Assembly (NCBI RefSeq): GCF_905163445.1
Contig: NC_053208.1
Coordinates: 25,757,986-25,821,985, forward strand
DNA: 64,000 nucleotides
Direction of reading: 5' to 3'
Source of the DNA: Pararge aegeria
Taxonomy: Eukaryota > Arthropoda > Insecta > Lepidoptera > Nymphalidae
The position numbers and the translations under genes are program-made. Position 1 is the stretch's first letter. Every line of letters begins with the position of its first letter. Below, piece after piece: positions 36,700 to 48,900 of this stretch. The notes beneath the pieces are model-generated. The model was not told where the DNA came from and searched no databases. It worked only from the letters and a program-made list of their open reading frames with translations.

Positions 36700-37030
36700 T
36701 TTAAATCATCGTTATCATCATCAACCGATAACCGGCCCACTATATGGCACGGGTCGCCTCTCAGAATGAGAAGGATTTAGGCCGTAGTCTACAACGCTGA
36801 CCCAGTGCGGATTGGTAGACTTCACACGCCCTTGGGAACGTTATCTCAGGCATGCAGGTTTCCTCACGATGTTTTCCTTCACCGTATAAAGCAAGTGATA
36901 TTTAAATTGATTTAATTAAAAACGCACATAACTGCGAAAAGTTAGTGCTGCGTCCCGAGGCTCGAACTTGTTGTCCACGAAAAGAAAGCCGAAGCCCTAC
37001 CGACTATTCTATCACCGATTCAATTCAAAA
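36700..37030 (-). mobile_element. tRNA-SINE family S1, nearly full, antisense
   Basis: 'catcatcaaccgataaccgg', 'ggccgtagtctacaacgctg', 'gttttccttcaccg' and a tRNA-like head ending 'ctattctatcaccgattc'. The part from 36763 onward is included in the adjacent tandem duplication. Confidence 0.82.
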
Positions 37031-37908
37031 TTTAAATCTTTAAATACTCTTTAATAAAGTTTTCTTATTAAAGACGCAACGGAAACTATAATACTAATAC
37101 CTAATCCTTCGAATCTTGAATAAATAATATCTAAGAATTTGAATCTTTGCTTCTATGTAACAAAAATCATGTTGACCAGTCACTGATACCTAAGAAGAAT
37201 AGCTAAGGAGCTGATGGCAACAGAAACTTTTAAGTCCTTTGTCTCACTCAAGTGTTATTATTATTATTTAATAATTATGTATTTAAATTTGAATGCAAAA
37301 AGTAATTTAGATAACGTTACATTATTGTTTGTATGTAGAAAAAACAATAGCCGGTACAATTGAAATAAAATTCCTGTTAAGAAAATGTTTCACTGACCTC
37401 GAACGCCCCCTACGTACCGGGCGTGGCTTTCAGGATCGTACTGCGCATGTCAGGTACGCGGCGCAGCATCCGCAGTGCGCGTATCGATCGGCGCCATTTT
37501 CTCTCCACCCACGTAGTCCTGAAATTTCAAAATCAATGAGTACAATTCAAATTTGGATTTAAAAACAAAATACACTGCGGGTTTTCTTTTTATTTCCTCC
37601 CTATGTAAAAAAATCTCCCTATGTAAAAAACAAATATATAAATTAGCAACGCAAATTATCAGAAAAATAATAAAAAATTATAAACAGATGAAATAGACAC
37701 TATATAACCGTACTTACGTTTTATTGATAGATGGCTGCTGCGCATTTTCTTTCTCCTGAAGAAACAAGATGGCGACCGACGCTGCTGAGTTTCTGTATTC
37801 TCGCACATCCTGGCCCGGTGACGTGTGAACTGCGTTAAAAAAACGTTGATAAAGTTACAAGCACATCAATTAAAGTTATTAACACAAAGATATAATATAA
37901 TATGTACA
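36763..37908 (+). repeat. 1.15-kb tandem duplication, copy 1
   Basis: Matches 37910-39028 almost throughout, starting inside an S1 SINE and ending at 'tataatataatatgtac'. It includes a CpG-rich segment (37400-37510) with 'gcgcgtatcgatcggcgcc' and a segment 'caagatggcgaccgacgctg'. A 77-codon frame at 37329-37562 is retained in both copies, but with no recognisable domain. Confidence 0.9.
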
Positions 37909-37909
37909 C

Positions 37910-39028
37910 AGAATGAGAAGGATTTAAGCCGTAGTCTATCACGCTGGCCAAGTGCTGATTGGTAGACTTCACACGCCGTTAAGAACGTTAAGGAGAGCTC
38001 TTAGGTATGCAGGTTTCCTCACCATGTTTTCCTTCACCGCTTAAAGCAAGTGATATTTAAATTGCTTAAATTAAAAACGCACATTACTCGGTAAAGTTAG
38101 TGCTGCGTGCCGGGGCTCGAACTCATTGTCCACGAAAAGAAAACCGAAGCCTTACTCAATAGGCTATCACCGATTCAATTCAAAATTCAATTTTATAAAT
38201 ACTCTTTAATAAAGTTTTCTTATTAAAGACGATTCTCGAATCTTGAATAAATAATATCTAAGAATTTGAATCTTTGCTTCTATGTAATAAAAATCTTGTT
38301 GACCAGCCACTGATACCTAAGAGGTATAGCTAAGGAGCTGATGGCAGCAAAAACTTTCAAGTCCTTTGTCTCACTCAAGTATTATTATTTAATAATTATG
38401 TATTTCAATTTGAATGCAAAAAGTTTATTTAGATAACGTTCCATTCTTGTTTGTATGTAGAAAAACAATAGCCGGTACAATTGAAATAAAAGTCCTGTTA
38501 AGAAAAGGTATCACTGCCCTTGGACGCCCCCTACGTACCGGGCGTGGCTTTCAGGATCGTACTGCGCATGTCAGGTACACGGCGCAGCATCCGCAGTGCG
38601 CGTATCGATCGGCGCCATTTTCTCTCCACCCACGTAGTCCTGAAATTTCAAAATCAATGAGTACAATTCAAATTTGGATTTAAAAACAAAATACACTGCG
38701 GGTTTTCTTTTTATTTCCTCCCTATGTAAAAAAATCTCCCTATGTAAAAAACAAATATATAAATTAGCAACGCAAATTATCAGAAAAAGAATAAAAAATT
38801 ATAAACAGATGAAATAGACACTATATAACCGTACTTACGTTTTATTGATAGATGGCTGCTGCGCATTTTCTTTCTTCTGAAGAAACAAGATGGCGACCGA
38901 CGCTGCTGAGTTTCTGTATTCTCGCACATCCTGGCCCGGTGGCGTGTGAACTGCGTTTAAGAAACGTTGATAAAGTTATAAGCACATCAATTAAAGTTAT
39001 TAACACAAGGATATAATATAATATGTAC
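37910..39028 (+). repeat. 1.12-kb tandem duplication, copy 2
   Basis: The second copy, differing by scattered substitutions and one deletion of roughly 25-40 bp (around 38231). The 'ggcgcc', 'tatcgatcgg' and 'agatggcgacc' motifs are conserved. Confidence 0.9.
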
Positions 39029-39044
39029 CCAATAATGATTTTTT

Positions 39045-39190
39045 AGCTCGAAGAGCCGTGCAGTCGGGTCGAGCGCTAAGAGCAAAGTGGCGGGCGTCAC
39101 CAGCGCGAACGGCCGAGCGTCCCTTGCGCAAAGCTTACCCCGAACACCCGCGCCCCTCACCTTTTCCCGGGAACATAGCTCTATCGATTA
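39045..39190. promoter_or_regulatory. CpG-rich patch, candidate promoter or first exon
   Basis: About 145 bp rich in G, C and CpG in an AT-rich region, ending with 'ctctatcgattagg'. Read on the minus strand it contains donor-like sequences 'gggGTAAGC' and 'aagGTGAGG'. Read on the plus strand it follows 'gattttttag'. No frame is long enough to call an exon. Function is inferred only from base composition. Confidence 0.3.
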
Positions 39191-39834
39191 GGGCTTGCCC
39201 TATTTCAGAATTCAGCCTAGCCTTCTAGAATTTTCTCGGATGTTTTTTAAATTAATTAAGGTTTGGAATCGTTTTGTAAAGAGCTGTACTTATATATATT
39301 AAAAGAGCAAATTGGTTCCTAATTTGTAGATAAAATGTTAATTACAATTAAATAATTTTCTTAGGTACCTAGTAGTAGATACCTATGTAAAGTGATATAG
39401 GTATGCTTCTTATTATTTTCCAAACATGGTGAAATAAGATATTAAACTCAAATAAGCTATTCTGGACGAGAAAATTAAGAATAGGGGATATAAGTCTTAG
39501 ACGCGCTGCTTAAATGGGGTACTTTTCTAAAAGTCCACCAAGCTTTAAAAAAAGCAGGTATAAATAGATATAGATCAAGACTTTGCAGGGCATGCAAGGA
39601 ATATACTATTTGAACTTTCGGCCGTCTGACACTGACAATATCCAAACAAAGGAATCGATATAGTAGGAAGACCTGACTTCGATCTCAATTTCAAGATGTT
39701 AGGGATTCATGAATAAAATAGGTTTATTTAAGCAAAAGTGAAACATTATGTTAACACGCTTTTTATTGAGTTTAAGTACTTTCAAATTAAAAATTAAGTA
39801 TAAGCTATTTTTGAAATAAGGCTCATAGTAGTGT
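39191..39834. other. AT-rich spacer with no gene seen
   Basis: A short 'ctttgcagggcatgcaagg' piece at about 39583 is a transposon remnant. Confidence 0.4.
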
Positions 39835-40195
39835 ACCTCATAAGAAGGCACTGAGTTACTCAGTTGGCAATGGAGAGAGCAATGTCGGGAGTATCTCTAC
39901 GTGATCATAACAGGAATGAGGAGATCCGTAGAGGAACCAGAGTTACCGACATAGCTCAGCGAGTCACAAGCTGAAATGGACATGGACGCTGGGGTTCCAA
40001 GGTACTGGAATGGCAACCCTGCACAGGTAAACGCATCGTTGGTCGGCCCCCAACGAGGTTTACAGACGACATCAAACGAGTCTCTGGGAGCCGCTGGAAA
40101 CAAGCGGCCCAGGACCGTGGATTTCGGAACTCCCTACAAAAGAACCATACAAAAGTCCAGCAATGGACTTCAGCCGGTTGAAGTGATTGATTGTA
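39835..40195 (+). mobile_element. RTE-like LINE 3' end of ORF, decayed
   Basis: The same family as 17282-17760 and 49210-49590: 'cctcataagaaggcactgag' start, 'atgtcgggagtatctctac', 'ggtcggcccccaacgagg' and 'ccagcaatggacttcagc'. Several frameshifts and stops. Confidence 0.78.
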
Positions 40196-41335
40196 ATCAA
40201 GAAATTGTGCCCAGGAAGACCTCGTTGTCCATAGTTAAATGCTTACCAGTAAAACAAAGAGCATTGTCAAAAAATATTAAAGTAATATTATTTTCTACTA
40301 TCTGTTTTATCTGTTTGTCGAGGCTATTTTTGCCGTTTTTAATAATGTATGCTATGTAAAGATCTGATCTGCTTTGAATAGGAAACAAAGACAATTTATT
40401 TATATCCTCCGAGAACATTAACCTGACGTTGTTACGTTATAAGAAGTATCCTTTATCGGTTTCCTAGACATTTTATATTCCACTTTAAGTAAGCTCTTGA
40501 GTGCAATCTCATCTTGTTGAATGTAGATGCAGTTTAAGATGGTAACGGACTAAGCTGTTATAGTTATCGATTTTTACGCGACATCGTACCGGGACGCTTA
40601 AAAGCTTGTCGGCACATCCTAATCGAAGCTGGGGGCTCCTAAAACCAAGCGTTCATTGCTGCGTCAAACGCATGCTATCCCTATTCAAAATGTTATTGGT
40701 GCTATGATTGAACCGAATACAGGCAACAAACAAACAAACTTTCGAATTTATAATATAAATATTGAAGTATGAACTATACCTGGAAACCGCAGCTAGAAGA
40801 TTAGCAGATGATCGTCAGCAACTGCAATCCTTTGTAGTACTTCACGCGCACAATGAACTACACTTGACTGCAAAATTAGAGATTTCCTGGCCAGCGTAGG
40901 CCAATCTCAGAATAACTATTTATGCTGTGCTACACGGTACACCGAATAAAGTTCTAGCACAATCTACAAATTCTACCCAGAATTTAATTCGATACACGGG
41001 GATACTAGAGCTAGCAAATGAAGGCACCGCCGTTTCCGCATCCCACCATTGAAATATTGATTACGCTATCTGAGTATGCGCGATGACCTAGGATGCGATC
41101 AGTGTTGCAAACAACGACCGTAAAAACTACCAAACAAATTTAATAAAGCTGGTAGAAATTCTTCTTTTATCCGGTAGAAACTGGGTGTCTTATTAAAATA
41201 AGTACAATAAATAAGACTTCGTTATTATTTATATATATTAATACATGAAGCAAAAACTTTTTACCCCGTTTTTAAGAACACTACGGGTAAAAGATGAAAA
41301 TTGAGGTGACGGTGGAGTATGAAAATTCCCACACA
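40196..41335. other. Spacer with possible transposon remnants
   Basis: 'gcgacatcgtaccgggacgc' near 40578 resembles part of a repeat family also represented near 46300 and 50170. No gene. Confidence 0.4.
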
Positions 41336-42030
41336 TATCTAAATATATAAAAGTGAAACCCACTGATTCACTGACTAATCACGAAATCTCAGGAACTATG
41401 AAGTATACAAAATTGAAATTTCAAAGGTTAAATGTTTAACTTTCCCTCTAGAATGTCAGCTAAGAAACGGTTTTGAGAAATGATCTCTCTAAGGGGGTGA
41501 AATAAGGGTCGAAGGTTTGTATGAAAGTCCTTGAAGATATAGGCATTTATGTTATTAGGTTTAAATAATAAAAAAATGTGTAAATTATGTTAGAAAATCC
41601 CCCCTTAATTGTGGTAAAATAGGGGATGAAAGATGAAGCTGTTTTTTTCATTATTAAGTCTAAAAGCCTGTAACATTTTAAAGAATAAAAATAATTAAAT
41701 ATTTTAACCAAATCTGCCTCTAAAGGGGTATAACAGTCACAGTATAAAGGTCTTATGTTTTCGAGGTTAGAGACACCGAAATTCGCATTTAGGTTATTTA
41801 TAGTATAGATACTATAAATTACCTATATTTTTTATTTATAGTATCTATACTATATATAAGCTACTATAAATAAAAAAATAGAAATTAAAAATTTCTCTGG
41901 ATATCACCTTTTAAAGGTGGTAAAATATGGCATTAAAGTTTCCACTGATTTTTTTATTAGTAAGTCTACAAATCTGTAATTTAGGAAATAGGTTTCTTTT
42001 GAAGTAGTAATATTTTGAAGTAATAATAAA
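41336..42030 (+). mobile_element. Helitron-like noncoding element, ends unclear
   Basis: 'tctaaatatataaaagtga' followed by 'atcacgaaatctcaggaac' parallels the start of the element near 55710. 41795-41880 holds a cluster of A/T inverted repeats (tatagtat-ag-atactata). Confidence 0.45.
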
Positions 42031-42359
42031 TCTATCTTAACCACGAACCATGAGAAGTGACAATATAACCTTATTACTGTTCAAACTTATAATTTAAATT
42101 AATTATGACTGAATATCGACCTGTAGGTGACCAATAGTTTTATATTTATTAAATATTTCAATGTTACTTGCAAGTTTCTTGTATAAGTTTCTTTAGATCA
42201 AATCTTTGCAAAAGAATTTTAGAGTTGTCTCAAAGCGATTGAATTGAAGTACATGGTAGCTAAGTGACATAATTCTAAATCCAATATGGCAGTCTTCAAA
42301 ATATACATAGCATCCAATGATTTTGTTTGCACACCTAAAAGACACACAAAGTCATTAAA
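42031..42359. other. AT-rich spacer with nothing recognised
   Basis: No ORF or repeat boundary. Confidence 0.35.
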
Positions 42360-42662
42360 GTTTGTATTAAACGTAAGAAAATTCCTATTATAGTCAACGT
42401 AAAAATGCTTGGGTGTAAATTATTGATCTAACCAGGTTGCTTCTGTGATAGTTTTAAATGACAATGTGAGATAGTGATAACAAAAAAAAAAAAAACCTTA
42501 GTCTTAGACCAGGGCGCGTTTGTAACCCTCTTAGCTTTGGTTTTAAGTTGTTCAGTTATCGCCATCAACTCACTTCTTCGTTATATTTTACATGTAACGT
42601 ATGCATCAAAAGTACCATCTATGTGCCTATTTGAATAAAGAAATATTTGACTTTGACTTAAA
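42360..42662 (+). repeat. Dispersed family R, opposite orientation
   Basis: The reverse complement of blocks in 34976-35345, ending 'gaataaagaaatatttgact'. Confidence 0.7.
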
Positions 42663-42794
42663 GTTTTAAATTGAAGATAACGACTAAAACACGTCCGGGA
42701 GGTATATCTGCATCGTCTGAGTCTCATATAAAATTCGAGTAGGTATATACTTTTTGGTTTTCCGCAAAACATGACCTAAATATTCTAATATTCT

Positions 42795-42960
42795 TTTTTT
42801 TTCCTTTAATTTATAGACAAGTGCTTGATTGCAATCACACCTGATGGTAAGTAATGAGCCTAAGATGAAGCGAGGTTGCCTAGAAGACGCCTATTCACTC
42901 TTGATTTGAAGATACCCAGATTATAGGTCGGGGAAGACGGAAGATGGGAGGGCATTTTAA
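42795..42960 (+). repeat. Dispersed repeat (copy at 51445-51615)
   Basis: 'caatcacacctgatggtaag' and 'gacgcctattcactcttga' recur with the same spacing at 51445-51615. Confidence 0.65.
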
Positions 42961-43234
42961 TTTTTATGAGTTCCTATGGAACATTACCGATTCTCTGCAA
43001 TACAATCGTTTTATTTTTAAATAACAATTGATTTAACGAATGATGATTATGAATGAATGAATTGATTAGCAATTTAGTAAAATATATGGGACATATGAAG
43101 TGTTAAATAATTCCACTTTTTGATAACTAGATCAAAAGTTTGATTATTAACTACTTTATAAAAGCACTGTAACACTATTTTTGTTTTATAAAATTTAGCC
43201 CTTCATAAGCTGAACCAAACTAACCTGTCAGGCT
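42961..43234. other. AT-rich spacer
   Basis: Nothing recognised. Confidence 0.35.
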
Positions 43235-43450
43235 CACTACTTCGTAGGTCTAGTGGTTAGTATGTTCGAGTTAGGATCGCGAGATCCTAGATTCGATATC
43301 CGAGTCGGAATATAAATTATTTGGTTATAGCTATCGAGAATTTATTTGTAACCACCTGGAACCATTAAAGGGCTTGGTTAAAAAATGCGTTGCTTGGAAG
43401 AGAATGAGAATTGAGGAATTAGGTATGATTTCACATATTTAAAGATATTG
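43235..43450 (+). mobile_element. tRNA-derived SINE family S3
   Basis: The head 'cgtaggtctagtggttagt' resembles a pol III A box and 'agattcgatatccgag' a B box. It is the same family as 59442-59690. Confidence 0.6.
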
Positions 43451-43569
43451 TGAAAAATGAGCGAATGCTATTTTGAGATAAACCAAATTAAAAAAGATGG
43501 AAACGAAAAACGTCATTGTCGGTCAGTTATTTATCTAAACTCAAATTAATGAATATATGCGTTTCGACC

Positions 43570-43680
43570 ATGAAACAAGAGTCTGAAACGCAAGCGCCGC
43601 AAAAACGTTGTCATTACAAACAACAGATTATTCTAGGCGCTTAAGCATTTGAGTAGATTCGGCAGCTGCCCACACGCCAA
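43570..43680 (+). repeat. Dispersed repeat (copy at 20890-21000)
   Basis: 'cgcaagcgccgcaaaaacgt' and 'gagtagattcggcagctgcc' match the earlier copy. Confidence 0.65.
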
Positions 43681-44949
43681 CGTATCAACGTATACACGCT
43701 TGAATAGTTCTTAAAGAACTTCTACAAAGCTCTACCCGTTTAAAATCATTCAATTGAATTCGTCTTCACGTATGAAGACATTGAGTAAATCAAAAGTTTT
43801 CAATGTCGCATTGAGAGCGCCTATTTAAAATCCTATTATCTGAAATTCAAAAACTCTCATTCAAAATATCCCTAGTATATTTTAATTCCTCTTGTGTCTG
43901 TCTACCCTTGCATACGTTCGCAAATCCAGTTTTATACGCAGCTGTGAGCTTTTGTCGTGAAACATGCGAAATCAATGTTGCCGCCTGCAAAAGGTTCAAT
44001 GTTATTATTACTTACAGTCGCTTATAAACTTGCCGCACATCGACGAACGAAATTTTACATAGTTTGCGCCCACTAATCAGAAGTATTACGTGTAAGATAA
44101 TATATACCACAGAATTAAGTTTCAGTGCATTGTGTCCAAACACAGCGAAAACGTCCCGCGCACGTATTACTTTACAATCCGCGAAATGTTGCTAGCTCAC
44201 AAACTTTATCCCATTTTGACATTTTATGGTAAACATTTAGAACATTAGAGTTAAAGGAACTTTCAGCTGCTAAATGGTATAAAATAATAGTTTGTTCGAG
44301 AAACATTGGAGTGGTTTTTGATGCTTCAATATTAGTCGTGTACATGGCTTCTGTATGTTTTTTATTCTGTGGTCAAAATTATCTTTATTTAAACAAAGAA
44401 ACAAAAAATGCCTTTAAGTTGTGTACAGCATTACGAAACAATCATTGTTAAATACATCCATATTTTGAGATTATTATATGCATGTGGTTGTTGCACCCAA
44501 TAAATAAATATAAAAAACAATAATTTACAGCTGTGTTACGTAGGCATATCCACGGGATAGCCATTGTATGCCGCTTAACCAAGAAGCGGCCGTATCGCTT
44601 CATGTTCAAGTTACGTCGGCGCAGCGAATTCCGGAGGCTAGCTTTGAATCGTGATGAATATACCATACGATACCTTTTTTACCACGCTTCCTATGGGAAT
44701 TAATTTTAAGACCTAGGCTTGGGAGCTCGTGCCACAAGTCTAACTATCTGCTGGATTTGAAAATACTGCTTAAATTTTATAACCCTAATCCTGAAGAAGG
44801 TAAAAGATAAAAACATTACGCTACAAACCTTCCGAGCCAAGTAAACGTGTAGAAACTGATCAGGAATATGGGTTGAATGAAACTTCCCACCCTCCGCAAC
44901 AGGTTAGCCCGCGACCATCCTAGACTGTATCATCATTTACCACCAATAT
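43681..44949. other. Spacer with no supported gene
   Basis: A 72-codon minus-strand frame at 44448-44666 has a basic, Arg-rich N-terminal half (RRRNLNMKRYGRFLVKR) but no known motif, start context or splice support. Confidence 0.4.
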
Positions 44950-45670
44950 GTACAACATCATCATCATATTAACCTATTACTGCCCACTAGAGTACGGGTC
45001 TCCTCCCACAATGACAAGGAGTCAAGGCCGTAGTCCACCACGCTGGCCCGGTGTGGATTAGTGGACTCCACACACCTTTCAGAACATTACACATTTGACG
45101 GCCGATTAGCTCAGTGGGCAGCGACCCTGCTCTCTGAGTCCCAAGGCTGTGCATTCGATTCCCACAACTGGAAAATGTGATGATTAAAATGTCTGGGTTT
45201 TTATGTGTATATCATAAGTATTTATGCATATTATTCATATAAAAATTTTCAGCCACGGCTACACTGTAAATTTGCCTGTTTATCAACCAAATTATAATCC
45301 AAAAAATGCATCAAAAAGAGTTTATGTGCGTGTACGTCAAATACATGGTAGTGTGTGCCAAATTTTGTAATGTATTTTGAATCCATTTAATGAACGTTTT
45401 ATCCATAATTTAAATCTTATGTTCCCATAATACAATCTACGCTTACTTTAGGGCTAGATGGCGCTGTGTGCATTGTTGTATTATATTTATTTATTTTATC
45501 ACGTAGAACTCTCAAGTATGCAGGTTCCTGCACAGTTGGAGCAAGTGAAATTTCGATTTGTTAAAAAATGCACATAACTTAGAAAAGTGAGAGTAGCTTG
45601 CTGGGATTCGAACTCGCCCCCCGAAGGTTAAGTCGGAGTCCTACCCACTGAGCTATCACCGCTTCAGCCG
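44950..45670 (-). mobile_element. S1 SINE interrupted by an S2 SINE
   Basis: The antisense S1 body runs 44950-45092 up to 'cctttcagaacatta'. It then resumes at about 45504 with 'gaactctcaagtatgcaggt' and runs through 'gcacataacttagaaaag' to a tRNA-like head ending 'gagctatcaccgcttc' near 45665. The gap is filled by an S2 SINE. Confidence 0.82.
45094..45500 (+). mobile_element. S2 tRNA-SINE nested in S1, itself carrying an insert
   Basis: A box TAGCTCAGTGGG and 'cattcgattccca' as B box, ending 'agggctagatggcgctgtg' and (TTTA)n. It is longer than the 32.8-kb copy because about 150 unrelated bases lie between about 45265 and 45420. Confidence 0.82.
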
Positions 45671-45892
45671 CTAGATACAATCTAGGGCTAACTTGTAGTG
45701 GAATAAAAAAAAAATTAAGGTAGAGTTACCTTATATGTAACGTGAATGATCTTAAGTGCAGTGCAATTAGTTTAACGAGTTGTAAAAGCACCATTTTTAT
45801 GTATCGCGGTGATTATTTTTAATTGATTGGTACGTTTAAATTGCCTGTTTCGGTATTGATTCTGAAAGAAGATTGATTATTACTCGAACGCG

Positions 45893-45937
45893 ATGTGGTT
45901 TTTACCGTGTATATTGCTTGCTGGTTGGGTCGCTGAG
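45893..45937 (+). CDS. Exon 1: start codon and signal peptide
   Basis: Codes residues 1-15 and ends GAG|gtatgt in phase 0. This is the least certain exon because it is short. It is supported by a hydrophobic leader, a good donor, the phase match to exon 2, a purine at -3 and an in-frame stop at 45863-45865. An upstream untranslated exon is possible but not visible. Confidence 0.7.
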
Positions 45938-48900
45938 GTATGTGTTTTATAATCGACCAATTTTTGAACTGAAAACTTCATTTAGCGCGGTATACATATT
46001 TTTAGATGAGATAAAATCTCTGCACGGCTAGTATAGGCAAGAGACAATTATATCCCGGGGAAAGGATATAAATCTTTCTCCTCCCATAGCTTTATCAACT
46101 CTCAGAGCACTGGCGTACAGGTGAAAATAATATAAGTGTACGTAAACGGGGAAAACTTCTCCTATTCCATGTTCCCGTGCTTTAGCATGTGGACATGTTA
46201 ATTATATCCCCCTGCTGGGCTTACGACACATTATGAGACGCAGCTATTAGGAGAGTTTTTGATTTCTGAGTTCTCTCCGGTCTAATCAGATGGAATCCTA
46301 TTCGGCCGTGGCTAGTTACCACCCTACCAACAAATACGTGTAGCCAAGCAATTCACACAAATATCTTTCAGTTGTGGGAATCGAACCCACAGTCTTGGAC
46401 ACAGAAAGAAGAGTCATTGCCACTGCGCCAATCGGACGTCCAAAATATTATGATAAACTGTTTCACTCAGGGTGGGTATTTATATGTGACAGAGCGATGG
46501 TTCCCGCGCGCACTTCAGTAACATCTCGCACGAGTTCACGACGCCGGCGGACGAGATCGGTCCCATGCTGCCAGACGAGGGGATGCAGACCTCAACCGTG
46601 GTGGCAGGCCTCATGCCGGACTCCTTCGCCGAGATGTTCAACTTTCTCGACGGCGACAGCTTCGGCATCGGTAAAGCCTTCGAATAATGCGCAGAAATTC
46701 ATGTTCTTTTATTTGCATCCATACACATATTGTTTAGACATAGTCATGAGGCCATGTCCGATCGCAGCGATATAATATCCTTGATGCCTTATGAAAATGA
46801 GACACATCCCTAGGAGACACGGTCCAGTTAGTCAGGTCAAATTTCGAGGAAGAGGTAAACCCCCGAATCCAACTCGGATGGGCAAAGTTCGGGAATGTCG
46901 TAACATCTTTTCGTCCAAAACAGTGCCTGAAGACCAATCAAATCTTCCAAAAGTGTATGTTGCCAGTGATCCACCATTCCGCGCTGGGCCAGCGTTGTGG
47001 ACTACTGCCTCAACCCCTTCTCATTGTGACAGGAGACCAATGCTCTGTAGTGGGCCGATGTGATTGATTATGAGAATATTTGTAAAACATAAGATTAATC
47101 TTTTAAAAAAAAGTGGATATAAAAAATCGACTTACTAGAAACGGACATAAATTAGTGATATCAGCATATCGTATTACGAAAGTGCAGAAAACCTTTGTGG
47201 GGCTGAGTATATGCTTTTATAACATGAGACCGAATGTAATATTAGATTTACCATTGCATAGGTTTAAAGAATGTATAAAAACACATTTAATACATCGAGG
47301 TATATAGGTACTATTGTTGAATTCTTCATGACAAGATTTTAACTTGTAAAATGATGTTGGAAAAGAGCAACTCCTGAGTTTCTTGCCGGCTTCTTCGCGG
47401 AGTCACTACAATCAGACAGACTTGACGCTTCGCTTCGTGTGCTTATATTGGGCCTACTTGAAATAAAATTAATTTTGAATTTCAATTTGAATTTTACAGA
47501 TTAGAACTCTTTAAGTTTCAGATAGAATATTACTAAGACTAACATGACTAAAAACCAAGCCTACAACATTCGTATTCGAGACTGATGATTCGAATTTCGA
47601 AAAAATTGTATAAAAGGAAGTTTAACCTTTTTGGCAATTCTCAATATTCCACAGCCCAGAACTCTCGTTCTATACTAATAATAATTTAAAATAACTTCAA
47701 CTAGTCAAAGGTAGAGTCACTACAAACAGACACTCTTGACGTTTCAAAACTGCTTTTATATTAGGCCTAATAAAATAAATATTTTTTGTCTTCGTTTAGG
47801 TCACTAGACCACCATAAACAAAGACTGTTAGTTACTGACTAGTTAGTTGGTGAACACATGAGGGTATTGCGCAGGTCCGATGCACGAGTTCGTTTACGGC
47901 TGGCAGGCGATCGTAAACACCATGAGCATGAAGAACAACGTTGAGGTACGCAAACGCGCCGGGCTTCAGCGGTTCGCCCTGGCCGGCATCAACGGGATCA
48001 CCCTCGTGACGCACGGCGGGGCCACGGAGATAATGATAAACGGAACACGCACCTACTGCTTCGGAGGGGTGGCGCGACCGCCGGGCAGGCGTAGCGTCAT
48101 CTGCAAGGTGATTATTGCTTTTTGAAGTTATTCTTCTTATGGCGCGTTAGGGAAAAATGATGAGAGTAAATTTTTGCAATGAGCGCCCACACCGTCACAA
48201 AAAAACGACACGCTCAAGTTAGCTATTGAGTTTGTTTTAGTTTTTATTAAAAGGTTTAACAGTATACACTTTCAATTGTCAAAGTCTGCGGGCTCATTCC
48301 GGTGATTTTGAACATGGCCCAGCTGTAAAAAAAACAGCGCTTATAAACAGAACTACATTTCGCAGGGCATGCAAGATACAAATCCTGCAAAGTGCCAATT
48401 CATGTCCACACAATACGTGATGGCAAAGATAATATTCCTAATTTCGCGTTCAATCTAGCCGTGCCTCCAGTTATGTGACTGGTCAGTCTATCTCTAATTC
48501 ATCGCTGGAGTATCTTCCAGGGTGCGATGTATCAGGAAGGCCGGTTCTCTTGCAAGACTCCCTACCTCCGGTATCCGACTGTTTTGGGCTACCGATACTG
48601 CATCGATCAGTATGCTTCCGTAGCTACCCTCGATGGAACATTCAAAAGTAAGTAACGATTTATGGAATCACCTTAAAAACATAGCATGTGAAAGGATAGT
48701 TTTATTAATTTTGGAATGCCAAGACAAAAACATAATGGCATAGAATTAGCACAAGTAACTGGTTCGTGTGTGCTAGGTATATTTACCCATGAATGAATAT
48801 ACTTTTATTGCACACAACAAAAAGTACATAAAAAAGAAAAGGTGTAACAAAACAACGTCCACCATCTACAATTTGGAATGCAGAGTTCCAAACGGATTGG

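Noticed and set aside
37329..38683. Two similar 77-89-codon frames that might be a duplicated small gene
   Set aside because: The similarity is fully explained by the 1.1-kb tandem duplication, and the frames have no recognisable motif. Their CpG content looks regulatory or transposon-derived.
44448..44666. Minus-strand 72-codon Arg-rich frame, possible exon
   Set aside because: No splice sites in matching phase, no family resemblance and no second exon found.
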